From the NCBI GenBank assembly GCA_029256785.1, contig JAQSXG010000006.1:1-32605 (forward strand): DNA of 32,605 nucleotides, written 5' to 3'. Source of the stretch: Neobacillus sp. GTDB lineage: Bacteria; Bacillota; Bacilli; Bacillales; Cytobacillaceae. The number at the start of each line of letters is the position of its first letter. Positions within the stretch are counted from its first letter, which is position 1. Under the pieces are notes generated by a model. It did not search any database. It was not told the DNA's origin and saw only the letters and a program-made list of their open reading frames with translations. Positions 31,570 through 32,605 of the stretch are shown piece by piece. The position numbers and the translations under genes were made by a program.

Positions 31570-32508
31570 TTATTTTTTAACTTTGGGTAGGATCCTGTTT
31601 AGAGGAACATTTTTTTTCCGTTCCCACGTTGCTTCGTTATTTGGATCAAATTGTTCAAGGAATGTGATAACTTCCTTGGTAATTGGTGTAGGTGTTGAAG
31701 CACCGGACGTAACAGCAACATTCTTCGCATCTTTTATCCAATCAATCTCTAGCTCCGAAATATCAGCAATACGGTATGCCTTTGTTCCTGCAATTTCTTC
31801 TGAAACTTGTGCGAGTCGATTAGAATTGTTGCTTTTTGGATCGCCGACAACAATGGTAACGTCTGCCTCAGTTGCTTGACCTGCTACTGCTTCTTGGCGT
31901 ACCTGCGTAGCGTTACATATTTCATTATAAGCATCTGCATGCGGATATTTCTCCTGGACCTTTTTCATCGTATCAGCTACGTCCCATTGGCTCATAGTCG
32001 TTTGATTCGTAACAATCAACTTTTCACAATCAAGTGTTAATGCTTCGACATCTGCTGGTGTTTCGACTAGATGAACGAGGCCAGGAGCCACACCTATTGC
32101 TCCCTCTGGCTCAGGATGATTTTTTTTGCCGATATAAATAACTTGGTAACCTTGCTTGGTTTTTTCTTCTATCAAGTCATGTGTTCTCGTTACATCAGGG
32201 CAGGTTGCATCAAGTGTAACTAATCCCTTATCTTTAGCTAGTTTTCTAACTTCAGGTGAGATTCCATGAGCAGTGAAAATAACTGTTCCTGTATTTACTT
32301 TTTCTAATATCTCCATGCGGTTTTCACCGTCAAGGGTAATGATTCCTTCTTCTTCAAAAGCGTCTGTCACATGTTTATTATGAACGATCATCCCTAAGAT
32401 ATAGATGGGACGTGGCAATGATTTATCTAATGCCGCATTTCTAGCTATAACCATAGCATCGACAACGCCATAACAATATCCACGTGGTGAAATCTTGATT
32501 ATTTGCAT
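31570..32508 (-). CDS. ispH: 4-hydroxy-3-methylbut-2-enyl diphosphate reductase
   Basis: [78 protein letters not shown]. Confidence 0.97.
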   Translation of the reverse strand: MQIIKISPRGYCYGVVDAMVIARNAALDKSLPRPIYILGMIVHNKHVTDAFEEEGIITLDGENRMEILEKVNTGTVIFTAHGISPEVRKLAKDKGLVTLDATCPDVTRTHDLIEEKTKQGYQVIYIGKKNHPEPEGAIGVAPGLVHLVETPADVEALTLDCEKLIVTNQTTMSQWDVADTMKKVQEKYPHADAYNEICNATQVRQEAVAGQATEADVTIVVGDPKSNNSNRLAQVSEEIAGTKAYRIADISELEIDWIKDAKNVAVTSGASTPTPITKEVITFLEQFDPNNEATWERKKNVPLNRILPKVKK

Positions 32509-32605
32509 ATATGAAGTCCTCCTATAGGAACATTACTTTGAATCTATGTATTTATTATATAAAATTAATAGATATAATACAAAGATACATTTATTCTGAA
32601 TCTTT

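Overview
The window is a Firmicutes core-genome segment, most likely Bacillaceae, with gene order close to the Bacillus subtilis dnaK-sigA region. In order: hrcA (3' end), grpE, dnaK, dnaJ, prmA, rsmE, mtaB, deoC, (-) Na/Pi-cotransporter-like yqeW, rpsU, yqeY, a short nfeD, floA, yqfB, yqfC, yqfD, phoH, pgpH, ybeY, dgkA, cdd, era, yqzL, recO, T-box + single-chain glyS, ccpN, ppsR, degraded yqxD remnant, dnaG, rpoD/sigA, acyl-CoA dehydrogenase, cccA, trmK, Nif3-like yqfO, (-) ispH. I see no CRISPR array, prophage, transposon or clearly new multi-gene system. The items most worth a second look are non-coding. They are: (i) a decayed yqxD/YaiI (DUF188) gene between ppsR and dnaG; (ii) a near-consensus sigma-H promoter with an adjacent perfect Spo0A box directly upstream of dnaG-sigA, and three TGTCGAA boxes in that gap; (iii) a perfect 15-bp terminator-like hairpin whose 3' arm contains the yqfC Shine-Dalgarno; (iv) two cre-like sites around an acyl-CoA dehydrogenase inserted between sigA and cccA; (v) a remnant of a Bacillus dispersed repeat beside deoC; (vi) an NfeD lacking the protease domain, behind an ECF/sigma-W-like promoter. 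All calls come from reading the sequence by eye; no searches were run.
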